The translations under genes and the position numbers were made by a program. The notes beneath the pieces were generated by a model, which saw nothing but the letters and a program-made list of their open reading frames with translations, made no database searches and was not told the origin of the DNA. DNA of 64,000 nucleotides from Nesterenkonia sandarakina (GTDB lineage: Bacteria > Actinomycetota > Actinomycetes > Actinomycetales > Micrococcaceae), in contig NZ_PVTY01000002.1 of NCBI RefSeq assembly GCF_003003175.1, positions 180,940-244,939 of the forward strand, given 5' to 3'. Below are positions 26,346-34,445 of the stretch, in pieces; the stretch's first letter is position 1, and every line of letters begins with the position of its first letter.

Positions 26346-27287
26346 ATGAGCACCGAATCAACGCATACACCTTTCCCCGCCATCAGCGAGCTGCAGGGCA
26401 CCCAGCTGGCCTTCGACGATCCGACCACCCGGCACAGCAAGATCTCCCCGCCGAAGCAGGATCAGGCCGAGCCGGGCCTGGAGGTGGACGCAGAGCCGAC
26501 GCCGGACATCGGTCTGGACTCCTACCGAGGTCTCGGTCGCCTGCAGGGCCGCAAGGCTCTGGTGACCGGCGGTGACTCAGGGATCGGTGCCGCCACCGCG
26601 GTCGCCTTCGCCCGCGAAGGCGCCGATGTGGCCATCGCCTATCTCCCGGCCGAGGGCAAGGACGCCGAGCGCGTGATCGCAGCGATCGAAGCCGCCGGAC
26701 GCACCGCCGTCGCGCTGCCCGGTGACCTGATGGACCAGCAGTACCGCGAGGGACTGGCCGATTCCGCCGCAGAGAAGCTGGGCGGCCTCGACATCCTGGT
26801 CAACAACGCCGGCAAGCAGATCATCAACGACTCCCTCGAGGAGCTGACCGATGAGCAGGTCGAGGAGGCCTTCCAGATCAACATCAAGTCGATGTACACG
26901 CTGACCCGCGCCGCGCTCAAGCACATGGGGCCAGGCTCGACCATCGTGAACTCCACCTCGATCCAGGCCTACCAGCCCAACCCGATGCTGCTGGACTACG
27001 CGGCCACCAAGGCCGCGATCAACAACTTCACCAAGGGCCTGGCGCAGCAGCTCGCGCCCCGAGGCATCCGGGTCAACGCCGTGGCTCCCGGCCCGGTCTG
27101 GACGATCATCCAGCCCACCCAGGGTCAGCCCAAGGAGAAGCTGCCCGAGTTCGGCCACGACACGCCGCTGGGCCGCCCCGGTCAGCCGGTGGAGATGGCG
27201 CCGGCCTTCGTGTTCCTGGCCTCCCCGGAGTCCAGCTACGTCAGCGGCGAGACGCTCAACGCCAACGGCGGCACACCGACGCCATAG
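26346..27287 (+). CDS. SDR family oxidoreductase
   Basis: The 313-residue short-chain dehydrogenase has an N-terminal extension (about 60 residues) like the general-stress SDRs of the YhdF/YdaD kind. It then shows the cofactor loop TGGDSGIGAATA, NNAG, the catalytic Ser region (IVNSTSIQAY) and the YAATK catalytic pair. It probably uses NAD(P)H; the substrate is unknown. TACAGT at 26333-26338 is 7 nt before the ATG, so the message may be leaderless. Confidence 0.88.
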   Translation: MSTESTHTPFPAISELQGTQLAFDDPTTRHSKISPPKQDQAEPGLEVDAEPTPDIGLDSYRGLGRLQGRKALVTGGDSGIGAATAVAFAREGADVAIAYLPAEGKDAERVIAAIEAAGRTAVALPGDLMDQQYREGLADSAAEKLGGLDILVNNAGKQIINDSLEELTDEQVEEAFQINIKSMYTLTRAALKHMGPGSTIVNSTSIQAYQPNPMLLDYAATKAAINNFTKGLAQQLAPRGIRVNAVAPGPVWTIIQPTQGQPKEKLPEFGHDTPLGRPGQPVEMAPAFVFLASPESSYVSGETLNANGGTPTP

Positions 27288-27318
27288 TGCTCGCTGAGAC
27301 CAGAGCAGCTTCCTGACC

Positions 27319-27360
27319 CAGAGCGACGGGGCGACGCAGATGCGTCGCCCCGTCGCTCTG
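27319..27360. terminator. Perfect 20-bp hairpin terminator
   Basis: CAGAGCGACGGGGCGACGCA (27319-27338) pairs completely with 27341-27360. It lies between the convergent SDR and MFS genes. The stem is very stable but has no T run. Confidence 0.7.
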
Positions 27361-27441
27361 CGTCAGCCACGCCCATCGAGCTCCGACCAGGCGCAGTGAC
27401 CCAGGCGCAGTGACCCAGGGGTCAGCCGTCGTGACCTGGCG

Positions 27442-28722
27442 TCAGCCCTCGTGCGGGCTCGATGCGGCGCCGTCGTCGTCCTTGCCCCGGGGACCGGAGC
27501 GCGGGATCCGGCGCGCCACGCCCTGGTGCACGTCGTGGCGGCCATGGACTAGCCAGTAGAGCACCAGCGAGAGCACGACGACGCCGGCGCACATCGCGTA
27601 CATGAAGCGGTAGTCCGCGAAGCTCACCAGCGGGCCCAGCAGCAGCGGAGAGAAGCCGAACCCGGCGTCGAGCATGATGAAGAAGGTCGAGATCCCGATG
27701 CTGGTGCGGTGCGCGGGAAGGTCCGAGGCGATGATCGCCTGGAGCACCGGCAGCAGCGAGCCGAAGCCGAACCCGGCCAGCACCCCCGCGGTGAGCAGCA
27801 CCCCCTGGTTCGGAGCCCAGGCGAGCAGCCCCATCGCGACGATGTAGAAGATCACCGCCGGATACACCGCCCAGTTGTCCCCGAAGCGGTCCTGGATCCT
27901 GCCCATGAACAGCCTCGAGACCAGCACCGCTCCGGCATAGATCACGAAGAAGAGCGAGGCCGCGTCCACCATGTCCAGGCTTCGCGCGTAGCCGTTGAGG
28001 AACGTCATCACCGACGCGAAGCCGATGCCCAGCAGCATCGCCACCAGAGAGATCTTGAACGCCCGGGGCTCGATGATGTCCCGCGGGCGCAGGGTCAGCT
28101 TCTCGCGCAGACTGGTGCGCCACGGCTTGTCCTCGGGCAGACGCAGGAACAGCGAGAAGATCAGCGCGATCACCGAGACGATGGTGACCGCGACGAACAT
28201 CGCCCAGAAGTCATAGCGCTGGGTCAGCTGGATCGCGGCCAGCGGTCCGATCGCCGGCGGCAGCGAGTTCGCCAAGAGGTAGTAGCCGGCACCCTCGCCG
28301 CGGCGGGTGCGCGGGATCATCGCGAAGACCCCGGCATTGAGCGCGGTCTGCCCGAAGCCGAACGAGATCCCGTGCACCGCGCGCAGCGCGATGAGCATCT
28401 CGTAGCTGTCGACCACCAGGTAGGCGAGACCGGCGAGCACGTAGACCACCAGACAGGCCAGCACGGTGCGCCGCCGGCCTAAGAAGTTCACGTACTTCCC
28501 GGCGAAGATCCGGGCGGCCAGCGCGCCGACCACGAAGGCGGAGGCGGCGAACCCGGCGGCGGTCTCCCCGGCCGAGAACTCCTCCGCGGCGTAGACCGCC
28601 AGACCCGTGACCAGGACGAAGAACACGATGGCCAGGAAGAGATTGATCACGATTGCCAGCAGGAAGTCCTTGGTGAAGAGCGGCTCCTTCGGAGCAGCGG
28701 AGGTCCTCTTGGCGGCGATCAC
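27442..28722 (-). CDS. Major facilitator superfamily transporter
   Basis: The 426-residue protein has 12 predicted helices in two halves joined by a basic loop (RLPEDKPWRTSLREKLTLRPRD). The first-half MFS signature is FAGKYVNFLGRRRTV, with a matching loop in the second half (FMGRIQDRFGDN). It may be an exporter, but no substrate can be named. The GTG at 28722 lies 6 nt after AAGAAT (28729-28734), suggesting a leaderless start; no ribosome site is seen. Confidence 0.85.
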   Translation of the reverse strand: MIAAKRTSAAPKEPLFTKDFLLAIVINLFLAIVFFVLVTGLAVYAAEEFSAGETAAGFAASAFVVGALAARIFAGKYVNFLGRRRTVLACLVVYVLAGLAYLVVDSYEMLIALRAVHGISFGFGQTALNAGVFAMIPRTRRGEGAGYYLLANSLPPAIGPLAAIQLTQRYDFWAMFVAVTIVSVIALIFSLFLRLPEDKPWRTSLREKLTLRPRDIIEPRAFKISLVAMLLGIGFASVMTFLNGYARSLDMVDAASLFFVIYAGAVLVSRLFMGRIQDRFGDNWAVYPAVIFYIVAMGLLAWAPNQGVLLTAGVLAGFGFGSLLPVLQAIIASDLPAHRTSIGISTFFIMLDAGFGFSPLLLGPLVSFADYRFMYAMCAGVVVLSLVLYWLVHGRHDVHQGVARRIPRSGPRGKDDDGAASSPHEG

Positions 28723-28826
28723 AGCCCGATTCTTTCATGGTTCGCAGGGGAAACGACCCCTGGCGCCCGTGTTCTCGCTTACCACCGGGTCAGGGGATGA
28801 ACACCTCGGTGTGGCACGCTTGGAGA

Positions 28827-30188
28827 ATGATTCACAGCGTCCGGGAAGTGGGGCAGCGGGCCCTCCTCATCGAGGTCACCGCCGAGAAGGATCACCCCGC
28901 CCTGATGGCGCATCTTGCCGAGCAGCCCTTCACCGGCCAGATCGATGCCATTCCCGGGGTCAAGACCGTCCTGGTGGACTTCCGTCGGCGCCGCGACGCC
29001 CAGACTGCGCTCAAACAGGCCAAGCGGCTGAAGCTGCGCCGGCGCAGGCTCGCCGCAGCGGAGGACGCCGCAGGGGAGAAGACTGCCGCAACGGAGCGAG
29101 CCGGCGCGCCGACCCCAGCCATGGATCGCCCGACTCCGGCGCGACCTGCGCCGCAGATTCCCCAGGCCTACGCCCCGGCGCTCGCGCTGCAGCCGCGCGA
29201 GGCCGTGGTGGAGGTGCTGCCAGCCTCGGTCGGTGAGGCGCCGGGACAGATCCTGGTCCAGGACATGGGCCGCTACGGCTACGGCGCGAGCGGTGTGGGC
29301 CGGGCCGGGCCAGCCGACTTCTCCGCCGCGCGCCAAGCGAACCGGCTCATCGGCAACGACGACTCCGCTGCGGTCTTCGAGATCGCCGGCGGCGGCCTCA
29401 GCGTGCGGCTCTGTCAGACCTCGATCCTCGCCGTGACCGGCGCCGAGGTGTCCCTGGAGGTCCTCACCCAGGAAGCGGTGCCGACCTCCCGGGGCGGCAC
29501 CGAGATCGCCCAGACCATCGAGCGTACCCGCTCTGCCCCGGGCCGCGCGCCGTTCTGGGTCTTCCCCGGAGAGGTGCTGCACCTCGGGGCGCCGCAGCGC
29601 GGGGTCTACAGCTATCTGGGCATCTCCGGCGGGCTCGAGGCGCCCGTGGTCCTGGGCAGCGCCTCCACGGACATCGGTGCTGGGATCGGGCCGGCCCCGG
29701 TTCAGGCGGGAGACCGCTTCGGACTGGCCGGCGCGGCGTCGCGCTTCGTGGGCATCGCCTCGGTGGCGCCCACCCCGCTGCCGCTGCCGCAGCAGGCCAC
29801 TGTGCTGCGCTACGCCCCGGGCCCGAGGGTCGAGTTTTTCGGCACCCGCCGGGCCAGCACCGCCGGGCTCGCCCGGCTCGAGGGTCAGCCCTGGGAGGTC
29901 ATGATCGAGTCCAGCCGGGCGAGCCTGGTGCTCGAGGGAGACGATCCGATCCGGCGGACCCAGTCCGAGGCGCTGCCGGCGGAACCGCTGATGCGCGGAT
30001 CCATCTGGGTCACCGACTCCGGCCAGCCCGCCGTGGCGCTGGCCGAACACCCGGTGACCAGCTCGGACCCGGTGCTCGGAGTCGTGGTGCGCGAAGACCT
30101 CTCGCTGGCGGCACAGCTGCCGCGCGGCGCTGAGGTGCGATTCCAGGCCGTGGACCCCGAGACGCTGGGTGCAGTCAGAACTCGATGA
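28827..30188 (+). CDS. Shortened KipI-KipA fusion paralogue (KipI catalytic part missing)
   Basis: The 453-residue protein begins like KipI (MIHSVREVGQRALLIEVTAE..., residues 1-65, aligning with the start of the protein at 15309). It then has a basic and Ala/Pro-rich linker (about 66-140) in place of the KipI C-terminal domain: no GFAPGFTY or PGGWxLIG motif is present. From about 145 onward it is a complete KipA (ILVQDMGRYGYGASGVGRAGPADFSAARQANRLIGN..., YLGISGG, HPVTSSDPVLGVV). It should not form a normal PxpB site. It lacks pxpA, biotin carboxylase and the GntR palindrome nearby. The ATG at 28827 follows TTGGAG. Confidence 0.75.
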   Translation: MIHSVREVGQRALLIEVTAEKDHPALMAHLAEQPFTGQIDAIPGVKTVLVDFRRRRDAQTALKQAKRLKLRRRRLAAAEDAAGEKTAATERAGAPTPAMDRPTPARPAPQIPQAYAPALALQPREAVVEVLPASVGEAPGQILVQDMGRYGYGASGVGRAGPADFSAARQANRLIGNDDSAAVFEIAGGGLSVRLCQTSILAVTGAEVSLEVLTQEAVPTSRGGTEIAQTIERTRSAPGRAPFWVFPGEVLHLGAPQRGVYSYLGISGGLEAPVVLGSASTDIGAGIGPAPVQAGDRFGLAGAASRFVGIASVAPTPLPLPQQATVLRYAPGPRVEFFGTRRASTAGLARLEGQPWEVMIESSRASLVLEGDDPIRRTQSEALPAEPLMRGSIWVTDSGQPAVALAEHPVTSSDPVLGVVVREDLSLAAQLPRGAEVRFQAVDPETLGAVRTR

Positions 30189-30248
30189 GATAATGGCCGA
30201 CGTCGCGGTGCCCCAGCGCGGGCGCCACCTCCGCTTCCCCCGACCTTT

Positions 30249-31256
30249 GTGACCGAGGAGTCCATCATCTCTGCCGAGTACTCTGCCTCCCAGACCAGCC
30301 CACAGGGCGACGTCGCGTCCCCGCCCTCCGCGCAGGTTGCTGATGCGCCGATCCCGACGCGCCGCACCTCCCTGCCGGGGAACCTGATCCGTGGAGCGAT
30401 GATCGGCACCGTGGAGACGGTCCCCGGAGTCTCCGGAGGCACCGTCGCGCTGGTGGTCGGGATCTACCGGCAGCTCATCGATTCGGCCTCCCACGTGGTC
30501 TCCGCCGGCCGGACCTTGATCACGGGACCGGACCGTCGGGAAGGATCCCTGCACCATCTGCGCCTGGTCGACTGGAAGATCATCATCCCGGTCATGGTGG
30601 GCATGATCATCGCGGTGTTCACCGTGGCCGGTCCGATGGCCACGGCCGTGGAGACCTACCCCGAGCTGACCCGCGCGACCTTCTTCGGCATGGTGCTCGC
30701 CTCGATCCTCGTGCCGCTGCAGATGGCCTGGCAGGACCGCTCGGGTCCGCTGAAGGCCTCGCACCTGCTGGCGGGCATCCTCGCGGCGGCGCTGACCTTC
30801 TGGCTGGTCTCGCTGCCGCCGACCGCCGTGGAGCCCACCTGGTATGTGATCCTGCCTGCGGCCGCGATCGCCGTCTCAGCGCTGCTGCTGCCCGGGCTCT
30901 CCGGATCCTTCCTGCTGCTGACCTTCGGCCTGTACGAGCCCACGCTGCGCGCCGCGGCAGACTTCGACCTCGCCTACCTGAGCATCTTCGCGCTCGGAAT
31001 GGTGCTGGGCGTGATCAGCATCGTCAAGGGCCTGAAATGGCTGCTGGATCACCGCCACCGGATCACCATGGTGGTGCTCACCGGTGTCATGGTGGGGGCG
31101 CTGCGCACACTGTGGCCCTGGCAGGACGAGGGCCGGACGCTCCTGGGTCCCGGAGAGAACCTCGGGGTGGCCCTCGGTCTGGGAGCCGCCGGATTCGCCG
31201 TCGTCCTGGTGCTGGTGCTCCTGGACTACCGGCTCTCCCAGCGCCAGACGCGGTAG
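30249..31256 (+). CDS. DUF368 (PopT-type undecaprenyl-phosphate translocase family) membrane protein
   Basis: The 335-residue membrane protein opens with a 35-residue polar tail. It then has the DUF368 signature (GNLIRGAMIGTVETVPGVSGGTVALVVGIY) and about 8-9 helices, including the second conserved LLLPGLSGSFLLLTFGLYEP. DUF368 proteins (PopT) recycle undecaprenyl phosphate across the membrane for wall synthesis. The start is a GTG at 30249 without a clear ribosome site, so it could lie elsewhere in the tail. The next small membrane protein starts 2 nt after the stop. Confidence 0.85.
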   Translation: MTEESIISAEYSASQTSPQGDVASPPSAQVADAPIPTRRTSLPGNLIRGAMIGTVETVPGVSGGTVALVVGIYRQLIDSASHVVSAGRTLITGPDRREGSLHHLRLVDWKIIIPVMVGMIIAVFTVAGPMATAVETYPELTRATFFGMVLASILVPLQMAWQDRSGPLKASHLLAGILAAALTFWLVSLPPTAVEPTWYVILPAAAIAVSALLLPGLSGSFLLLTFGLYEPTLRAAADFDLAYLSIFALGMVLGVISIVKGLKWLLDHRHRITMVVLTGVMVGALRTLWPWQDEGRTLLGPGENLGVALGLGAAGFAVVLVLVLLDYRLSQRQTR

Positions 31257-31258
31257 CG

Positions 31259-31687
31259 ATGGCGAGCCCCGAGCCAGGGCCGAGAACGACGACGCCGGGG
31301 CGCCCGCGCACGCTGCTGCTGTTCGGCGCGGCATTGAACCTCGTCCCGCCGGCCGGCTTCGCCCTGGCCATGTCCCGGCTGATCAGCGCGGAGCAGCTCA
31401 GCCTGGTGGCCGGCACCGGGTCCCTCGCCGCCGCGCTGTGCACGCTCTACGCGCTGTACCTCGCCGCGCTGCGCCGCAGCCTCCGGGGGCTCCTCGGTGG
31501 GGTGGCGCTGCTGGCGGCGGTGTTCTTCATCGGCGGCGACGCCCTGGTCCGTGCGATGCCGGCGGAGAGCCTCGGACCTGGACTGGTCCCGTTCGCGGGA
31601 CTCCTGCTGCACCTCTCGGCCGCCGTCACGCTGTTCACCCTGGGGCTGGTCTACCAGGATCCGAGAACCGCAGCGCGGCGGCGCTGA
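31259..31687 (+). CDS. Small four-helix membrane protein
   Basis: The 142-residue product has four predicted helices (TLLLFGAALNLVPPAGFALAM, LVAGTGSLAAALCTLYALYL, GLLGGVALLAAVFFIGG, LVPFAGLLLHLSAAVTLFTLGLVY) between basic ends. I recognise no family. The ATG lies 2 nt after the DUF368 stop, so the two are co-transcribed. Its last 53 nt overlap the 3' end of the convergent glycosidase-like gene. Confidence 0.65.
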   Translation: MASPEPGPRTTTPGRPRTLLLFGAALNLVPPAGFALAMSRLISAEQLSLVAGTGSLAAALCTLYALYLAALRRSLRGLLGGVALLAAVFFIGGDALVRAMPAESLGPGLVPFAGLLLHLSAAVTLFTLGLVYQDPRTAARRR

Positions 31688-32681
31688 GGAAGGACGGCGC
31701 CGGCACCGGAGGCTTCTTGAAGCGGCGCAGCTGCTCGAGGGTGAGCGAGCTCCAGCTCCGGCACGCACGGGTCCCCGAGACGAAGACGGTGAGCGTGCCC
31801 GCGGCGTCGACGACCGCAGCCGGGTCGCAGACGCCGCTCCCCATCCACGCGGGCGTGTCCGGGGTGTCGGTGTCCAGGATGCGTTCGGGGGCACTCCACC
31901 TCGTCCGCCGCGGACTGGGAGTCTCCGCGTGCATGATCCAGAGTCCCTGGGGCGGATAGGGCGCGGTGCCGTGCAGGTTCGTGCCGCGTGCCAGCAGCAT
32001 CGCCCAGGTCTCCCCGAGGCGCACCGGCGCGACGTCGAAGAATCCCTCCGCGGACAGCGCGAACACCTCAGGCGTGGTCCACCCGGAGATGCCGTTCGCG
32101 CTGGTGCTGGAGCGCAGCTCGTAGTCGGGCTGCTCGCCCGGGGCGACCTCGTGCGGAGCTGCCAAGAACCACATGATGTAACGGTCGCCGTGCTGGAGCA
32201 CCCGGGGCTCCAAGACGCTGGGCCGGGGGCCACGTCCGGTGAGGATCGGCGCGGTCCGGCGGACCCAGCGGCCCTGGTGTTCCTCGAGCACGCCGATCGC
32301 GTAGCTGCTCCCGGGCCCGACGTGGCGGCGCGAGGCCCGACCGGCGTAGTAGATCCGCGCCGGAGCCTCTGCCGAGGCGGGCACGTAGGACGGGGTGTGC
32401 ATCCCGCCGCGGTCCCAGGCCGCGGGGGCGGCGTCCTCGATCAGCGCCGCAGCACGGCCACGGGCATCGACGTCCAGGGTCCATGGCGCGGTCGCCGGGT
32501 CTGCTCTCCGCGGCGCCCTGGCGGTATAGAGCCGGTTCCGGAAGGTGGTCGAGAATCCGCCGAGAAACAGCGTCCAGTGTTCGTCGTCGCCGTGGAGGTC
32601 TCCGACCCCGACGCCCAACAGGCCACGCGGCATCGGTCCGTCGACCATGTCCCAGAGCACCCGTGCCGAGGTGAGCTTCAT
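31635..32681 (-). CDS. Glycosidase-like beta-propeller protein
   Basis: The 348-residue protein resembles five-bladed propeller glycosidases (GH43/GH32/GH130-like). It has repeated blades with HTPSYVPASAEAPARIYYAG, RPSVLEPRVLQHGDRYIMWF, YELRSSTSANGISGWTTPEV and GVCDPAAVVDAAGTLTVFVSG. The pattern of 'source data displayed per blade' fits, but I cannot place the catalytic acids with confidence. No signal peptide is seen, so it may act in the cytoplasm. TAGTCT (32688-32693) sits 6 nt before the ATG, suggesting a leaderless message. Confidence 0.6.
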   Translation of the reverse strand: MKLTSARVLWDMVDGPMPRGLLGVGVGDLHGDDEHWTLFLGGFSTTFRNRLYTARAPRRADPATAPWTLDVDARGRAAALIEDAAPAAWDRGGMHTPSYVPASAEAPARIYYAGRASRRHVGPGSSYAIGVLEEHQGRWVRRTAPILTGRGPRPSVLEPRVLQHGDRYIMWFLAAPHEVAPGEQPDYELRSSTSANGISGWTTPEVFALSAEGFFDVAPVRLGETWAMLLARGTNLHGTAPYPPQGLWIMHAETPSPRRTRWSAPERILDTDTPDTPAWMGSGVCDPAAVVDAAGTLTVFVSGTRACRSWSSLTLEQLRRFKKPPVPAPSFLSAAALRFSDPGRPAPG

Positions 32682-32719
32682 GACCTCAGACTAGCTCGGA
32701 GGGCAGGCCGGCCGAGGGA

Positions 32720-33130
32720 TCAGTCCAGCACGGCCGTGGCCTCCACCTCGACCAGGACGTCCGGTTCGAACAGGAAGTCCACGCCGATCAGGGACGAGGG
32801 TGGCAGCGGGATCGGCAGTCCGAGCTCCTGCGCGACCGATTCGACGCCGCCCATGAACGCCTCGATCTTCTCCGGGCGCCAGTCGGTCACGTAGAACGTC
32901 AGGCGCACCACGTCCGTGAACCCGGCGCCGGCACTGGCGAGCGCGATATGCACGTTGCGCAGGACGGCGGCCACCTGCCCGGCGAGATCCCCGGGTGCCG
33001 CCGGTGCTCCGTCTGCAGCGCGCGCGGTCTGCCCGGAGATGTAGACCTGACGAGTTCCGGTCGCCACGGCCACGTGATGGTAGGGAACCGGCTGCATCAG
33101 ACCGGTGGGGGAGGTGAGTTCGACGCTCAT
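32720..33130 (-). CDS. RidA/YjgF family protein
   Basis: The 136-residue protein has the chorismate-mutase-like RidA fold (VYISGQTARAADGAPAAPGDLAGQVAAVLRNVHIALASAGAGFTDVVRLTFYVTD...). Classical RidA enzymes use an Arg just before the ...V.EIEA strand; here that region reads PPSSLIGVDFLFEPDVLVEVEATAV with Ser in place of Arg. It may therefore not hydrolyse enamines. The ATG at 33130 follows GAGGAG. It is divergent from an HxlR regulator, with an inverted repeat between them. Confidence 0.85.
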   Translation of the reverse strand: MSVELTSPTGLMQPVPYHHVAVATGTRQVYISGQTARAADGAPAAPGDLAGQVAAVLRNVHIALASAGAGFTDVVRLTFYVTDWRPEKIEAFMGGVESVAQELGLPIPLPPSSLIGVDFLFEPDVLVEVEATAVLD

Positions 33131-33149
33131 GTCATGCTCCTCGGCTAGT

Positions 33150-33168
33150 AGGTATTCTATTGATACCT
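33150..33168. promoter_or_regulatory. Inverted-repeat operator between ridA-like and hxlR-like genes
   Basis: AGGTAT-N7-ATACCT (33150-33155 and 33163-33168) is a perfect 6+7+6 repeat in the 73-bp divergent gap. It is suitable for the HxlR dimer encoded alongside. Confidence 0.6.
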
Positions 33169-33203
33169 CGTAGCCCAGAGTCACTTCAACGAAACCAGGT
33201 GTC

Positions 33204-33590
33204 ATGACGGAGACCACGCCCACGCTGCCCTTCGAGATCAGCGCACCGCATCGGGAGCTGCTGAATCAGGTGCTCGACAAATGGTCGCTGGAGGTGCTGA
33301 ACCAGCTGTGCGAGAGTCCGGCGCGCTTCAGCGAGCTCCGCCGCACCATTCCCTCCGTGACGCAGAAGTCCCTGACCGCGACCTTGCGCCGGCTCGAACG
33401 CAATGGGGTCATCGAGCGCATGGTTCTGGGCACGCGTCCAGTGGCCGTGGAATATCGGATCACCGGACTGGGCAAGACCCTGCGACCGCCGATCGAGGAG
33501 ATCCTCGGCTGGGCGAGCGCGCAGATGCCCAGGATCGAGGCCGCACGGGCGCGGTTCGACCAGGAGCGTGACCGTGAATCCGGGGTCTGA
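33204..33590 (+). CDS. HxlR family transcriptional regulator
   Basis: The 128-residue winged-helix regulator has the family core VLDKWSLEVLNQLCESPARFSELRRTIPSVTQKSLTATLRRLERNGVIERMV and the C-terminal dimer helix (ITGLGKTLRPPIEEILGWASAQ). The N-terminal Cys of redox- or aldehyde-sensing HxlR proteins is absent at the usual place, but C34 in NQLCES is a possible sensor. It probably regulates itself and the divergent RidA-like gene through the AGGTAT repeat. Confidence 0.85.
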   Translation: MTETTPTLPFEISAPHRELLNQVLDKWSLEVLNQLCESPARFSELRRTIPSVTQKSLTATLRRLERNGVIERMVLGTRPVAVEYRITGLGKTLRPPIEEILGWASAQMPRIEAARARFDQERDRESGV

Positions 33591-33622
33591 TCAGCGCACG
33601 GGGTTCGAACGGTGCTGGAACC

Positions 33623-34327
33623 TCACGCCTTGGTCCAGATGTGGAGCAGATACCCGTAGGAGAGGCCGAGCCGCTCCGGGTGTCTGAGGAGCCAGTCCCC
33701 GGCGACGTCGGCGGGGAACTTCAGGTTCAGGACCCGCTCCAGGTCGCTGCGGCTATGGAACTGCCACCGGCTCATCACCGCCGCGGTCCGGGCGCTCTTC
33801 TCCCGCCACCAGTCGGAGGGGTAGCCGTCCCGACCCTGCGCGGCGGCTGGGGCGCTGGTCCGCAGCAGCGCCGCGAACTCACCGAGCACGTGGTCGTTGT
33901 CGATCACCACGAGCCGGCCCCCGGGACGCAGCACCCGAGCGGCCTCCTCCAGGCCCGCCGACGGGTCGAAGTCCTCGGAGGGGAAGAAGTAGGCGAAGCG
34001 CGCATGGACCACATCGACGCTGGAATCGGCGAGCGGAATATGTTCCGCCGACCCGTGGAAGACCTTTGCCCGACGAGTGCGGCCGCGGGCCGCATCGAGC
34101 AGCCGCTCATCCGGCTCGATCCCGATCGTCTTCTCCGACTCGGAGTACTTCTGCAGCCAATAGCCCGAGCCGCAGCCGAGATCCACCAGCACCTTGTGTC
34201 GCCAGTCGGCGGCCTGGCGGAGGGCAGTCCACAGCACACCCTGAGGGTCGATCGCCTCATTCTCGATCTCGTAGACCGCCGGATCAGCGCCCTGGTTCGC
34301 CGCCGGGACGAAGTCGTGGAGAGCCAT
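33623..34327 (-). CDS. Class I SAM-dependent methyltransferase
   Basis: The 234-residue methyltransferase shows motif I (VLVDLGCGSGYWLQKY), motif II (KTIGIEPDERLL), a HGSAEHIPLADSSVDVVHARFAYFF stretch and a post-III region (LEEAARVLRPGGRLVVID). This is the UbiE/Methyltransf_11 type, and the substrate is unknown. The ATG at 34327 lies 6 nt after AAGAAT (34334-34339), so the message may be leaderless. It is divergent from the M23 protein gene. Confidence 0.82.
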   Translation of the reverse strand: MALHDFVPAANQGADPAVYEIENEAIDPQGVLWTALRQAADWRHKVLVDLGCGSGYWLQKYSESEKTIGIEPDERLLDAARGRTRRAKVFHGSAEHIPLADSSVDVVHARFAYFFPSEDFDPSAGLEEAARVLRPGGRLVVIDNDHVLGEFAALLRTSAPAAAQGRDGYPSDWWREKSARTAAVMSRWQFHSRSDLERVLNLKFPADVAGDWLLRHPERLGLSYGYLLHIWTKA

Positions 34328-34445
34328 GACGTGATTCTTGCAGAGTTCGACGCGCTGACAAGGGGTGTCGTGGCGGAACTTATCCGGTTGCAACGGTGGG
34401 TCAGGTGCCGGAGACTTCGGCAGCGCGCCACCCTAAGCTTGGACC

